The notes below the pieces were generated by a model. The model saw only the letters and a list, made by a program, of their open reading frames with translations, did not search any database and was not told the DNA's origin. From NCBI RefSeq assembly GCF_003865135.1, contig NZ_BHZC01000001.1, forward strand, positions 8,432,001-8,496,000: a stretch of 64,000 nt of DNA, in the 5' to 3' direction. A program made the translations under genes and the position numbers. Of this stretch, positions 36,052 to 44,023 are shown piece by piece (within the stretch, counting starts at the first letter, position 1; every line of letters starts with the position of its first letter). The DNA comes from Streptomyces chrestomyceticus JCM 4735. Lineage in GTDB: Bacteria > Actinomycetota > Actinomycetes > Streptomycetales > Streptomycetaceae.

Positions 36052-36160
36052 GGAGTTCTCTCCGGTTGGCGAGATGTTGTGGGTGAGCTGCCGGGCAAGT
36101 TTTTCCCGTGTTCATCGAATCTAGGCGCCGGGCGTTCCTGCCGCCAATAGCGTGGCCAAT

Positions 36161-36175
36161 ATCCCTTATAGGGAT
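36161..36175. promoter_or_regulatory. Palindrome ATCCCT-TAT-AGGGAT
   Basis: Perfect 6-bp arms around TAT, overlapping the last codons of the 36166-36942 gene and lying 110 bp before the start of the next DJ-1-like gene. It stands out in an AT-rich pocket and resembles a LysR-type T-N11-A box. Its role is inferred only from position. Confidence 0.35.
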
Positions 36176-36942
36176 TCGTATGAGTGTTTTTCGGCCCGGG
36201 AAATTCCGGGTGTGGCGAGAGTGTCTGTGTGTTGGTCAAGGCCGCCGCTCGGGTGCCTCAGGAGCAACTCGGCCATCCGCTCCCCGAGCCCGGCGGACGA
36301 CTGTGGGTTCTGCCCGGTGACCAATCGCCCGCTGACCACCACATGCGGCGACCGGTCGGGGGCGGCGGAGAATTTCGCACCGGCAGCTTCCAACGTGGTC
36401 TGCAGCGGGAACGGTACGACGTCGGCCAGCCCGCGCATGGCCTCCGACGCATGCGAGAACGCGGTCAGTTCGCGGCCGTTCACCAGGCGGCTGCCGTCCG
36501 AGAGGGTCAGATCGACGAATGCTGCCGGGCCGTGGCAGATCGCCGCGAGGACCCCACCGGACTCGTACACCTGCCGGCCGATGGCGTGCAGTGCCGGGTG
36601 CCCCCGGAAGTCCCACATCGTCCCGTGGCCGCCGACGAAGAACACACCTGCGTAATCGCCCGCTTCCACCTCCTCCGGCCGCAGCGTTCGGGAGAGCCGT
36701 CCGCCGCCGTCCGGATCGGCCAGGAACGCCCGCTGTGCGGGGTCGGCGGAATCGTGGCCGACGACCGGCGGCCGGCCGCCCCGTACGGAGGCGAAGTCCA
36801 CGGTATGGCCGTCGGCACGCAGCCGTTGCCAGGGAATGGCGGTCTCGGCCAGGTGGAAACCGGTGGGCGAGCCCGTACGGCCGAGGACGGCATGGCTGGT
36901 CAGCACGAACAGTACGTGTTTTGCGACGTTCACTGCGTTCAT
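36166..36942 (-). CDS. DJ-1/PfpI family protein (Hsp31-like), second of three
   Basis: A 258-residue paralogue of the adjacent gene, with the same elbow GGVLAAICHGPAAFVDL (Cys-His) and FFVGGHGTMWDFRGHP. The conserved VVVSGRLVTGQNPQSSAGLG precedes a C-terminal tail not present in the first copy. Its start ATG 36942 overlaps the stop of the MFS exporter gene by four bases, so exporter and DJ-1-like protein are co-translated. That pairing suggests it acts on a compound moved by, or stressing cells with, the exporter's substrate. Confidence 0.9.
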   Translation of the reverse strand: MNAVNVAKHVLFVLTSHAVLGRTGSPTGFHLAETAIPWQRLRADGHTVDFASVRGGRPPVVGHDSADPAQRAFLADPDGGGRLSRTLRPEEVEAGDYAGVFFVGGHGTMWDFRGHPALHAIGRQVYESGGVLAAICHGPAAFVDLTLSDGSRLVNGRELTAFSHASEAMRGLADVVPFPLQTTLEAAGAKFSAAPDRSPHVVVSGRLVTGQNPQSSAGLGERMAELLLRHPSGGLDQHTDTLATPGISRAEKHSYESL

Positions 36943-38144
36943 TGTGTGCCTTTCGGGCTCCGGGTGAAGACGGCCACGGCGAGGGCGGCGATGAGCGTGG
37001 CGATGACGAGGACGGCCAGCATGGGCCGGTAGCCGAGTTGCGCGGCGGTGAGCTGTCCGGCCGAGGCGCCGACGAACAGGGCGAAGGTGTTGACCGCGCC
37101 CGCCGCCCCGCGTGCCCTCGGCGCGAGTTCGTGCAGCAGCCCGACGAGCCCTGGCACGATCAGACTGGTCCCGGCCACGAAAATCACGCCGGCGCCGACC
37201 AGCGCCCCTGTCATGGCAGTGGCTTGCGCCAGCAATGCCAGCAGCAGTCCGGCGGCCGCCGTCAGATACCCGGCGACAGCGAGCGTGCGCGGCCCCTCGG
37301 CGCCGAACCGCCGGTTCACCAGTGGCCCCGCCAGCAGCCCGGCCGCCCCGACGGCTTGAACCAGCAGCAACTGGTTCGCGTCGAATCCGGACACCTCTCG
37401 CAACTCCCGGCCCAGAACCGCGTAGAAGGCGACGAAGCTTGCGAACACGGTCAGAGCGGATCCGAATACCGCTGCCGGCCCTCTGGTGCGCAGGAGCGCC
37501 GACACCGCCCCGGCGACCTCGCGGACCGAAGCCGCCGAGCCGGCCGCACCTGGTGCCAGCAGCCGCCACAAGGCCACGGCGGCCATCGCGTACACGACCG
37601 CCGCGGGCCAGAACGCAGCTCGCCAGTCGGCGTACTCCGCCACCAGCTGGCCGAATACCTGTCCGGCGATGCCCGCCCCCAGCAAACCGGTCGTGAGAAG
37701 AGAGAGTGCGACCGGCCGTCGGGCGGCTGGCGCCCGTTCGGTCACGTAGGCGAGCGCGGCGGGCGCGAAGGTCGCGGCTGCGAGTCCTTGGAGGACGCGG
37801 CAGGTCAGGAACCAGCCGAAGTCCGGGGCGGCGGCAGTCAGCGCGGTGGTCACGGCCGTCGCCAGGGCGCCGCTCGCGAGTACGGGGCGCCGCCCGACCC
37901 GGTCGGACAAGGGGCCGAAGACCAGGAAACCGATGGCATAGGCGAAGGAGAACGCGGCGCCGGTCCAGGCGGCGGACGCGGCGTCGATACCGTAGGCGGC
38001 CTGGACGCGGCCGGCGATCGGGATCGCGAGGTAGAGCTGTGCGGGGATGGCGAAGGCCATGGCCACCAGCAGCGTGAGCTGAACGGAGAACCCGGGCCGT
38101 GGCCGGTGAGTGAGGGTGGGGCGAGCGGCGGTGACGGTGAGCAT
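36939..38144 (-). CDS. MFS transporter (drug/arabinose efflux type)
   Basis: A 401-residue major facilitator with 12 predicted membrane spans. Motif A is GFLVFGPLSDRVGRRPVLAS after the second helix. It starts MLTVTAARPTLTHRPRPGFS at ATG 38144, preceded by GGAGGACGTGC. The C-terminal half includes LLAQATAMTGALVGAGVIFV. The drug:proton antiporter-1 group is the best fit; substrate unknown. It is the first gene of a two-gene unit with the DJ-1-like gene at 36166-36942; the hairpin at 38220-38248 separates it from the upstream HAD gene. Confidence 0.9.
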   Translation of the reverse strand: MLTVTAARPTLTHRPRPGFSVQLTLLVAMAFAIPAQLYLAIPIAGRVQAAYGIDAASAAWTGAAFSFAYAIGFLVFGPLSDRVGRRPVLASGALATAVTTALTAAAPDFGWFLTCRVLQGLAAATFAPAALAYVTERAPAARRPVALSLLTTGLLGAGIAGQVFGQLVAEYADWRAAFWPAAVVYAMAAVALWRLLAPGAAGSAASVREVAGAVSALLRTRGPAAVFGSALTVFASFVAFYAVLGRELREVSGFDANQLLLVQAVGAAGLLAGPLVNRRFGAEGPRTLAVAGYLTAAAGLLLALLAQATAMTGALVGAGVIFVAGTSLIVPGLVGLLHELAPRARGAAGAVNTFALFVGASAGQLTAAQLGYRPMLAVLVIATLIAALAVAVFTRSPKGTQ

Positions 38145-38219
38145 GCACGTCCTCCGGGAAGAGCCGGGCTGTCGAGTGGTCAGGTCACAAGTGCCGGGGC
38201 CGGGAGCCGTAGAGGAAAC

Positions 38220-38248
38220 GGGGCGCGGCGGGGTACCCGCCGCGCCCC
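38220..38248 (-). terminator. Strong GC hairpin downstream of the cupin-DJ-1-HAD unit
   Basis: GGGGCGCGGCGGG (38220-38232) and CCCGCCGCGCCCC (38236-38248) are perfect 13-bp arms with a 3-base loop, 155 bp beyond the HAD gene stop and 75 bp before the MFS start. There is no T-run, as is common for Streptomyces terminators. Confidence 0.6.
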
Positions 38249-38402
38249 CACAGGCCAGGCAGATGTCTCGTGCACACCCGCGACAAGAGGGCCATGTGAA
38301 GGGCCCGGTGCGGTACCGGTGAGAAGGCCGGGGCGCACCGGCATGCACGCTTGCCCGTGCCGCACCGGCCGCGAGGAGACTGCCCCGTCGGGGTGCGGAC
38401 GC

Positions 38403-39194
38403 TCACAAGGCAGCCGACAGGCCGGCGAGCCCGGCCAGCTCCAGCCCCTCGATCCCGGACAGTGCGGCTTCCGCCCGGTGTTCGGGTGTCTGGTAGCCCC
38501 ACTGCGCCCACCGGGCCCGTACGCCCACCGCCGCTACGTTCCGTACGTTGGGCAGGTTGTCGTCCACGAACGTCACGGCGTCCAGCGGCACACCCCGTCG
38601 CGCGCAGGCGTCCTGCACGGCCGCTGCTTTGTGGGCGCACTCTCCGTAGACCTCGGCCACGGTCCATTCCAGGCCGTTCCGCCTGAGGATGGAACGCACC
38701 GAGGATTCGTCCTTCGCCGTCACGATCACCACCGCCCCGGCGTGCCGGAGCAGCTCCGGCACGCCGGGATAGAGGGTGTGCAGACCGAGCCAGAAGTCCG
38801 GCTCCACCGCCCGGAACCACTCCCGGGCCTCGGACGCCGCCGTCGTGAACCGCGCTACACGCTCCCGCGGAAGCGAGCTGAAGAGCCGGTCGAAGTCCGC
38901 CTGTGACGTGATGCTGCCGGCCTCGGTCAGATGGGCCACCAGGAAGTGATCCAGCAGCCGTGCGTAGTCCCGCACCTTCCGGAACCGCTCGGTGAACGTC
39001 CCGGGCAGCCGCTCCAGCTGCCCGGGGCCGGCGACCGTCCGGTCGTGCGGACGCTCCCCGAGCCAGGTGACGAGGGCGCATTCGTCGAGGGCGTCACAGA
39101 TGACCCCGTCGAAGTCGAGCGCCAGCATGCCCTTGTGGGCGCTGATCCGGTCGGGGACCCGGGTGTCGGCCCGGGCGCCGGCGTGGCGGCCCAT
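38403..39194 (-). CDS. HAD-family hydrolase
   Basis: A 263-residue haloacid-dehalogenase-superfamily enzyme. Motif I is MLALDFDGVICDALDE (nucleophile Asp near residue 26), motif II is VVIVTAKDES, and motif III/IV is DAVTFVDDNLPNVRNVAAVG. The cap is helical (about residues 40-130). It dephosphorylates an unknown small molecule. Its ATG (39194) shares one base with the stop of the upstream DJ-1-like gene (TGATG), so the two are translationally coupled. Confidence 0.9.
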   Translation of the reverse strand: MGRHAGARADTRVPDRISAHKGMLALDFDGVICDALDECALVTWLGERPHDRTVAGPGQLERLPGTFTERFRKVRDYARLLDHFLVAHLTEAGSITSQADFDRLFSSLPRERVARFTTAASEAREWFRAVEPDFWLGLHTLYPGVPELLRHAGAVVIVTAKDESSVRSILRRNGLEWTVAEVYGECAHKAAAVQDACARRGVPLDAVTFVDDNLPNVRNVAAVGVRARWAQWGYQTPEHRAEAALSGIEGLELAGLAGLSAAL

Positions 39195-39745
39195 CAGGAA
39201 CCGTCCTTCTCCGCGATCTTCTGCGCGGTCTCGAAGACGGCACGCATGAACGTCCCCATGTAGCCGTAGTACGAGCACGTGATGATGTTGCCGTCCACGA
39301 CGACGTCGCTCTCGACCACCTCCGCGCCCGCGTTGACCACGTCGTCGCGCAGTCCGATGTACGCGCAGGCTTTCCGGCCCCGCAGCACCCCGGCGCTCAC
39401 CATGATCCACGGCCCGTGGCACAGCCCGGCGACCACTTTGCCCGCCTCGGCCATCCCCGCCACGAAGTCCAGTACGCCGCGGACCTGCCGCACCCGGTCC
39501 GGGGCCTCGTGACCGCCGGTGAGAATCACGGCGTCGTACATCTCCACCGCCAGGTCCTCGTAGGCGATCAGCGGCCGAGCCGTCTTGTCCATCGGGAGCG
39601 GGACGCCGTACTTGCCGATGGTCGCATCGCCGTTCTTCGTGGCGATGTCGACGTGCCATCCCTCTTCGAGGAGGCGGTAGTAGGTGAAGACGACGTCGTG
39701 GTCCTGGAACCCCTGGCCGGTGACGATGACAGCACTGTGAGACAT
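39194..39745 (-). CDS. DJ-1/PfpI family protein (PfpI/YhbO-like), third of three
   Basis: A 183-residue protein. Motifs are AVILTGGHEAPDRVRQVRGV and GKVVAGLCHGPWIMVSAGVL (nucleophile Cys-His). It is shorter than its two paralogues and closer to the PfpI-type subfamily, with IGKYGVPLPMDKTARPLIAY. The C-terminal SYYGYMGTFMRAVFETAQKI is aromatic-rich. ATG 39745 follows GGGGGAAAAGG. It is preceded by the cupin gene (89-bp gap) and followed with overlap by the HAD gene. Confidence 0.9.
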   Translation of the reverse strand: MSHSAVIVTGQGFQDHDVVFTYYRLLEEGWHVDIATKNGDATIGKYGVPLPMDKTARPLIAYEDLAVEMYDAVILTGGHEAPDRVRQVRGVLDFVAGMAEAGKVVAGLCHGPWIMVSAGVLRGRKACAYIGLRDDVVNAGAEVVESDVVVDGNIITCSYYGYMGTFMRAVFETAQKIAEKDGS

Positions 39746-39834
39746 GACCTTTTCCCCCGTGAATCTTTCGTTGACGCTGTTTGCTGACTCTCCGCCTGAT
39801 CCACCGCACAGCTCCGTCAGGCGGTTCGGATCCG

Positions 39835-40623
39835 TCAGGCGGTGCTGACGCACAGATACTGCATTTCGGTGTGCGGCCGCCGGCTGTCTTGCCGGTGGGC
39901 GGTCAGAATCTCCAGGTCCGAGTAGACGGCACCGGATACGCAGAGCGGGACATGGAACAGATCCTGCGCCCGCCGCCGGTAGAACACGTCCATTCCGGTG
40001 CGCAGTTCGAACCGGAATCGCCCGTCCGGGGTCCGTGCCCGCATCCGCGTGTGAGGAAACGCCGGCACCTTCCGCATCGGGTGCTGCGGGGCATCGAGAG
40101 AGCCCGACTCGTACGCTGTCCCTGCCCGGTTGTAGTCATCCTTGAGCCGCATCAGATCGAACTTGTTCCGCGGCGACTCGACCTCGATCAGTTCCAGCGG
40201 TTCGTCTCCCGCATTCCGCGTTCCGTGGAACGCCCCGGGCGCGATCCGCACGACGCTGCCCTGCCGGATCGGTACGGACGTGCCGTCCAGTCCGGCCGTC
40301 ACGCCTCGACCGCCCAGGCAGAGCAGGTACGTGAGCTTACGCGGGTGTACATGGACGGATGTGCTGTGCGGGGCGTCGATGTGCAGCGCCCAGAAGTCGA
40401 AGAACTCGTCCACGTAGGCCCGGTACTCGTACCCCCAGGGCTTCGGGATCACCTCGTCGAGGTGTGAGTCCTCGTCGAACTGCTCATTACCGACGCGGGC
40501 CCCGCGTCGCAGCAGCCGCTTGAGTTCGGCGATGTCCGCCGGTCCCGTGTCCAGACGGACGAGATGGGACGGGCCGTCGTCGGTCGTGGTCGGTTCCTGT
40601 GTCGTTGTAGGCGTGATTGCCAT
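39835..40623 (-). CDS. Cupin-domain protein
   Basis: A 262-residue protein with a single cupin in its central part: KPWGYEYRAYVDEFFDFWAL, HSTSVHVHPRKLTYLLCLGG (metal-binding HxH), IRQGSVVRIAPGAFHGTRNA (second motif with His) and PLELIEVESP. It resembles sugar-isomerase-type or dioxygenase-type cupins; the exact reaction is unclear. The C-terminal third (FRFELRTGMDVFYRRRAQDL) is not a second cupin. It heads the cupin, DJ-1, HAD unit and is transcribed away from the P450 cassette; the 537-bp gap carries an operator-like palindrome. Confidence 0.82.
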   Translation of the reverse strand: MAITPTTTQEPTTTDDGPSHLVRLDTGPADIAELKRLLRRGARVGNEQFDEDSHLDEVIPKPWGYEYRAYVDEFFDFWALHIDAPHSTSVHVHPRKLTYLLCLGGRGVTAGLDGTSVPIRQGSVVRIAPGAFHGTRNAGDEPLELIEVESPRNKFDLMRLKDDYNRAGTAYESGSLDAPQHPMRKVPAFPHTRMRARTPDGRFRFELRTGMDVFYRRRAQDLFHVPLCVSGAVYSDLEILTAHRQDSRRPHTEMQYLCVSTA

Positions 40624-41160
40624 TTTCCCTTTTCCCCCGTTTGCATGTAGCCGATTGCCGATGGTCCGTGCACGGACCGGACGGCGGTCTCAGCAACTCA
40701 ACCAAAGCAGTGATCGCAGCGGGGATCAAATAGAAACTTCTGGCGGGGGTATGAAGTTTCCTTGTTGATGGGGATTTGAGCTTTCGGTGCCAACCTGTCG
40801 CCAGGAGTTCATGGCCGAAAAGTCCGCGCCGTGTCACTCCGGTCCTCGTATGCAGAACAGACTAAAGAAGACCAACAGTTTTCGGAATGACGGTCAGACT
40901 CCTCGAGCGCCTCACTCCGGCTCCGGCGAGGGGGCTCGCAATGGTCCGGCGTCGTGCGTCACGGCGACGGTCGGAACTCCTCTTCCCAGTTGTCCGGGTG
41001 TCCCCAGGCGGCGTCCGGCCGGGGCCCGCAGGGGGTGACAGACCGCCGGCGGCGGAGCAGGCTGTGCAGTGACGGCCGGGGTAGCCCCGGGGGAAGCCGG
41101 ACCCGCCTTGTCCGCGTGGGCCGAGACACCCGAGAACCCGACCGTCCTCAAGGGGGAGCC
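40624..41160. other. Divergent promoter region between cupin and P450 genes
   Basis: No convincing gene. It is AT-richer near 40680-40880, holds the GAAACTTC/GAAGTTTC palindrome, and leads to GGGGGAGCC just before the first P450 gene. Promoters for both directions are expected here. Confidence 0.5.
40733..40760. promoter_or_regulatory. Palindrome GAAACTTC-N12-GAAGTTTC
   Basis: Perfect 8-bp arms (40733-40740 and 40753-40760) with a 12-bp spacer, 110 bp upstream of the cupin gene and 400 bp upstream of the first P450. Two half-sites one helical turn apart suit a dimeric regulator. No regulator gene lies immediately adjacent. Confidence 0.5.
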
Positions 41161-42336
41161 ATGGCGTGGTCGGCACGCGAAGGGGGCGTCCGGCGGCGCC
41201 GTGACGCGGTCTCCTACCGGCGTGATCCCCTGGCGTTCTGGGCCGCGGAGTTCGATGGCGTCCACGATGTGTGGCGCTCGACCGCGGGCCGGGTGTGCGT
41301 GGCCGGTCCGGCGGCCGCCCGCGAGGTGCTGGGCAACCGGCGCGGCACGTTCGTGGAGACCTCCGACTTCTTTCACACCCGCACCGGCGTCTTCGGGCCC
41401 CGGCCCGCGCAGATCCAGATCGGCCATGCGGCACGCGACCTGATACGCGGCCACCTCGATGAGCGCAGAGCCGACCTACCGCGTTTGGTCGGCGAGCGGC
41501 TCGTGCCCGCCAGTTACTGGCCCGACGCGGGCAACCTGCTGGTCCGCGAGCATCTGCGAGACATCCTGCTGCGCCCGGACGCACCCGCCGAACTGCACGA
41601 AACCCTCCAGCACGTCATCGCCCGGGCCGTGCTGGCCGGTGCACGGGAACAGCAGCCGGCCTTCTCGCGCCGGGCGTTTCGCCGTCGGGCCATGGGGGCT
41701 CTGGTTCAGGAGATCGAAGCACGCCGGGGCAGCCGCCGGGGCGGGCCGGCCGATCTGCTCGGTGTGACCGTCGCCGGAGCCGGATGGTCGGCGGACCCCG
41801 TCGACGTGGCCGAGGTCTACCTCTCGTTGTTGTTCGCCACGGTCGGCTCGGTCGGCTTCGCCCTCGGCTGGTCGGTCTACCTCGCGGGCCGGCACCCTCG
41901 CGTCTGGGAGGAGGAACCGGTGTGGATCGTCCGGGAGGCGCTGCGGCTGTGGCCGGTGGCCTGGCTGTTCGCCCGCACGCCCAGCCGCGCGCACCACCTG
42001 GCCGGCGTGCCCACCGGGCCGCACGACGAGGTGAACGTGTGCCTGTACCTGGTGCACCGCCACCCGCACCACTGGGAGCACCCGCACGAGTTCGCACCGC
42101 GCCGCTGGGCGGCCGCCGGGCCCGATCCGGCGTTCCTGCCGTTCGGGGCCGGGCCGCACGCCTGCACCGGAGCCGCCGTGACGATGAGACTCCTGGCAGA
42201 CCTGATCGGCATCATCACCCGCGACTGGCGCCTGTCGGTCACCGCGGGCGGCGACGGCCCCCGTCCGGGTCCTGCGCTGGCTCCGCCGCCTTTCCTCGCG
42301 GAGCTGCGCGACCGCGTCGCCCCGGGGAGGAGGTGA
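41161..42336 (+). CDS. Cytochrome P450 A of the RiPP-like cassette
   Basis: A 391-residue P450. The haem-binding loop is AFLPFGAGPHACTGAAV with thiolate Cys335, and the K-helix ExxR is REALRLWP. The I helix reads VYLSLLFATVGSVGFALGW and lacks the A/G-G-x-D/E-T oxygen-activating motif, so its chemistry or proton delivery may be unusual. Histidines are dense around VHRHPHHWEHPHEFAP. ATG 41161 follows AAGGGGGAGCC. Its stop lies five bases before the 30-codon gene, whose ribosome binding site overlaps the end of this gene. The context suggests oxidative cross-linking of the peptide encoded next to it. Confidence 0.9.
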   Translation: MAWSAREGGVRRRRDAVSYRRDPLAFWAAEFDGVHDVWRSTAGRVCVAGPAAAREVLGNRRGTFVETSDFFHTRTGVFGPRPAQIQIGHAARDLIRGHLDERRADLPRLVGERLVPASYWPDAGNLLVREHLRDILLRPDAPAELHETLQHVIARAVLAGAREQQPAFSRRAFRRRAMGALVQEIEARRGSRRGGPADLLGVTVAGAGWSADPVDVAEVYLSLLFATVGSVGFALGWSVYLAGRHPRVWEEEPVWIVREALRLWPVAWLFARTPSRAHHLAGVPTGPHDEVNVCLYLVHRHPHHWEHPHEFAPRRWAAAGPDPAFLPFGAGPHACTGAAVTMRLLADLIGIITRDWRLSVTAGGDGPRPGPALAPPPFLAELRDRVAPGRR

Positions 42337-42341
42337 ACGAC

Positions 42342-42434
42342 ATGAGGAAGCTCTTCCGCTCGGCCAAGTCGGCCCTGAACATCCGCTCCGGCTACAGCAC
42401 GTACCACTTCTGGTACCTCTACCACCACATCTGA
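42342..42434 (+). CDS. Putative RiPP precursor peptide, aromatic-rich 30-mer
   Basis: A 30-residue peptide. The N-terminal half is basic (MRKLFRSAKSALNIR) and leader-like; the C-terminal half, SGYSTYHFWYLYHHI, has three Tyr-flanked aromatics in a row and in total four Tyr, one Phe, one Trp and three His within 13 residues. GGGAGGAGG ends eight bases before the ATG, overlapping the upstream P450 stop, a very strong site. Known P450-dependent RiPPs such as biarylitides, cittilins and atropopeptides have tiny precursor genes beside a P450, with Tyr/Trp/His cores that become cross-linked. The core limits and whether residues 18-30 are all modified cannot be decided here. Confidence 0.82.
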   Translation: MRKLFRSAKSALNIRSGYSTYHFWYLYHHI

Positions 42435-42443
42435 CCGGAACGT

Positions 42444-42473
42444 GGGTGAAAGCCGCCCCGACGGCTTTCACCC
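42444..42473 (+). terminator. Attenuator-like hairpin between precursor and second P450
   Basis: GGGTGAAAGCCG (42444-42455) and CGGCTTTCACCC (42462-42473) are perfect 12-bp arms with a 6-base loop, starting ten bases after the precursor stop and ending 15 before the next start. In RiPP operons such hairpins stabilise precursor mRNA and partly terminate transcription, keeping precursor in excess over enzyme. Confidence 0.75.
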
Positions 42474-42488
42474 GCACCGCGAGAGGCC

Positions 42489-43751
42489 GTGCCCGTGACC
42501 ACACCCGACCATGGCGACGACTTCCTGCACGGCCTGCGGCTGCGCAGCGCGGCCGAAGGCGGTGTCTTCTGGCTGGAGGACGGGCCGCTCGCCGTCTTCG
42601 AGCCGAGCGCGGCCCAGCTGGTCAGCCGGGCGAACTGGGACGGCCTGATGATGCACGACCGCTTCCTGGACACCCTCCGGCGGCGCCACAGCGCGCCGGT
42701 ATCGTGGAAGCGCATCCGCACCGCCTGGCTCACCCAACTGCACACCCTGGCCACCGAAGCACACCACACCGCCATGGTCACGCGGATGCGGCAGCTCATC
42801 GACTCCCGGCTCGGCGACGACGTCGACCTCGTTCTGCTGGCCCAGGACACCGCCGTGCAGGCGATGCTGCCCATCGCCCTGACCGGCCTCACCCCACGAG
42901 AGACCGCCCGGATCGTCCAGGACCTCAATCAGAAACTGCTGCGCCTGATCGACCGCTCTCCCGAACGCGGGCTGCGCCACCACGCCCACTTCGCCGCCGT
43001 CCAGGTCCGGGCCGGCCTCGTCGTACGGCGTGTCCTGCGTGAACGCGCCGCAGGACGCCGCCCCCGCCGGCCGGACCTCACCGACCCCATCGTCGACCTG
43101 CTCCCCGAACTCGGCATGGACCGCGCCCTGGACGTGGTCACCACCGTGCTCACCGCCATCGGCGGCCCGCCCGGTTCCGCGGCCGCCAGCGTGCTCTACG
43201 AACTCGTCCGCAACCCGCACTGGGCACGACGCCTCGCCGGCGAACTGCGCACCGTCGATACGGCTGCATTCTGCGCAGCACCGTCGAAGGCGGCACCGCT
43301 CACCCACCGCTTCGTCAAAGAAGTCCTGCGCATGTGGAGCCCGCCCCTGCTGCTCATGCGGCGGGCACGGGCCACGTTCGACCTCGCCACCACCCGGCTG
43401 GAGACGGGATGCGGTTATCTGGTCAGCCCGCACATGATCCACCGTGATCCCCGCTGCTGGCAGCGGCCCGACACCTTCGACCCCGACCGCTTCCTGCCCG
43501 GCGCACCGCACGGACCGGCCGATCGAACGCACTACGTGCCGTTCGGCTGGGCCCCGAAGAAATGCATCGGCGCCGACATCGCCACCACCCAGCTGATGGC
43601 CCTGTGCCACCTGATGTGCACCCGCTACCGCCTCACCGTGCCGGATGCCAGCACCGTCACCATGGCCTGCCGCTTCGCCCCCGTGCCCCAGCATTTCCAC
43701 GGCCGCCTCACCCTGGCGCAACCCGGCGGTACGGAAGACCCGGGCCGGTGA
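42489..43751 (+). CDS. Cytochrome P450 B of the RiPP-like cassette
   Basis: A 420-residue P450, divergent from P450 A. The haem loop is YVPFGWAPKKCIGADIA (Cys359), the ExxR helix is VKEVLRMWSP, and the PERF-like region is PDTFDPDRFLPG. The I helix, VVTTVLTAIGGPPGSAAAS, again lacks the acid-threonine pair and contains Pro-Pro. GTG 42489 follows GAGAGG, just after the hairpin. It is the last gene of the cassette; no transporter, protease or regulator follows within 250 bp. A second cross-link or a hydroxylation on the same peptide is the simplest role. Confidence 0.9.
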   Translation: MPVTTPDHGDDFLHGLRLRSAAEGGVFWLEDGPLAVFEPSAAQLVSRANWDGLMMHDRFLDTLRRRHSAPVSWKRIRTAWLTQLHTLATEAHHTAMVTRMRQLIDSRLGDDVDLVLLAQDTAVQAMLPIALTGLTPRETARIVQDLNQKLLRLIDRSPERGLRHHAHFAAVQVRAGLVVRRVLRERAAGRRPRRPDLTDPIVDLLPELGMDRALDVVTTVLTAIGGPPGSAAASVLYELVRNPHWARRLAGELRTVDTAAFCAAPSKAAPLTHRFVKEVLRMWSPPLLLMRRARATFDLATTRLETGCGYLVSPHMIHRDPRCWQRPDTFDPDRFLPGAPHGPADRTHYVPFGWAPKKCIGADIATTQLMALCHLMCTRYRLTVPDASTVTMACRFAPVPQHFHGRLTLAQPGGTEDPGR

Positions 43752-44023
43752 CGCCAGAACGCGCGGACCGGCCGGCCGGGGCACGTCCCGAGGCATGTCG
43801 TGTGTGGCGGCCTTGGCGTTGGCGTCGTGAGCGCATCCACGTCATGCAGATCTGCCGCCCGTGAGCGGCCGGTCGTTGCACCGGGCCAGGCGGTGGCCGG
43901 ACCTCTCATCAGCGTCTCCGACGGCGCCTGTCGGGCCCGGTGGCATGGGCCCGTCCGGTCCCGCGCCACCGGGGTCGCGGTGTCAGAGGCCGGACGGGCC
44001 GGATCCGCGGCAGGTGCGCGCCG

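Noticed and set aside
36519..38906. 795-codon plus-strand open frame
   Set aside because: It lies antisense to the MFS, DJ-1-like and HAD genes, which have clear motifs, starts and overlaps.
41161..43751. Naming the cassette as biarylitide, cittilin or atropopeptide
   Set aside because: Those families usually have one P450 and cores that do not match this tail as I remember them, so only the general class is claimed.
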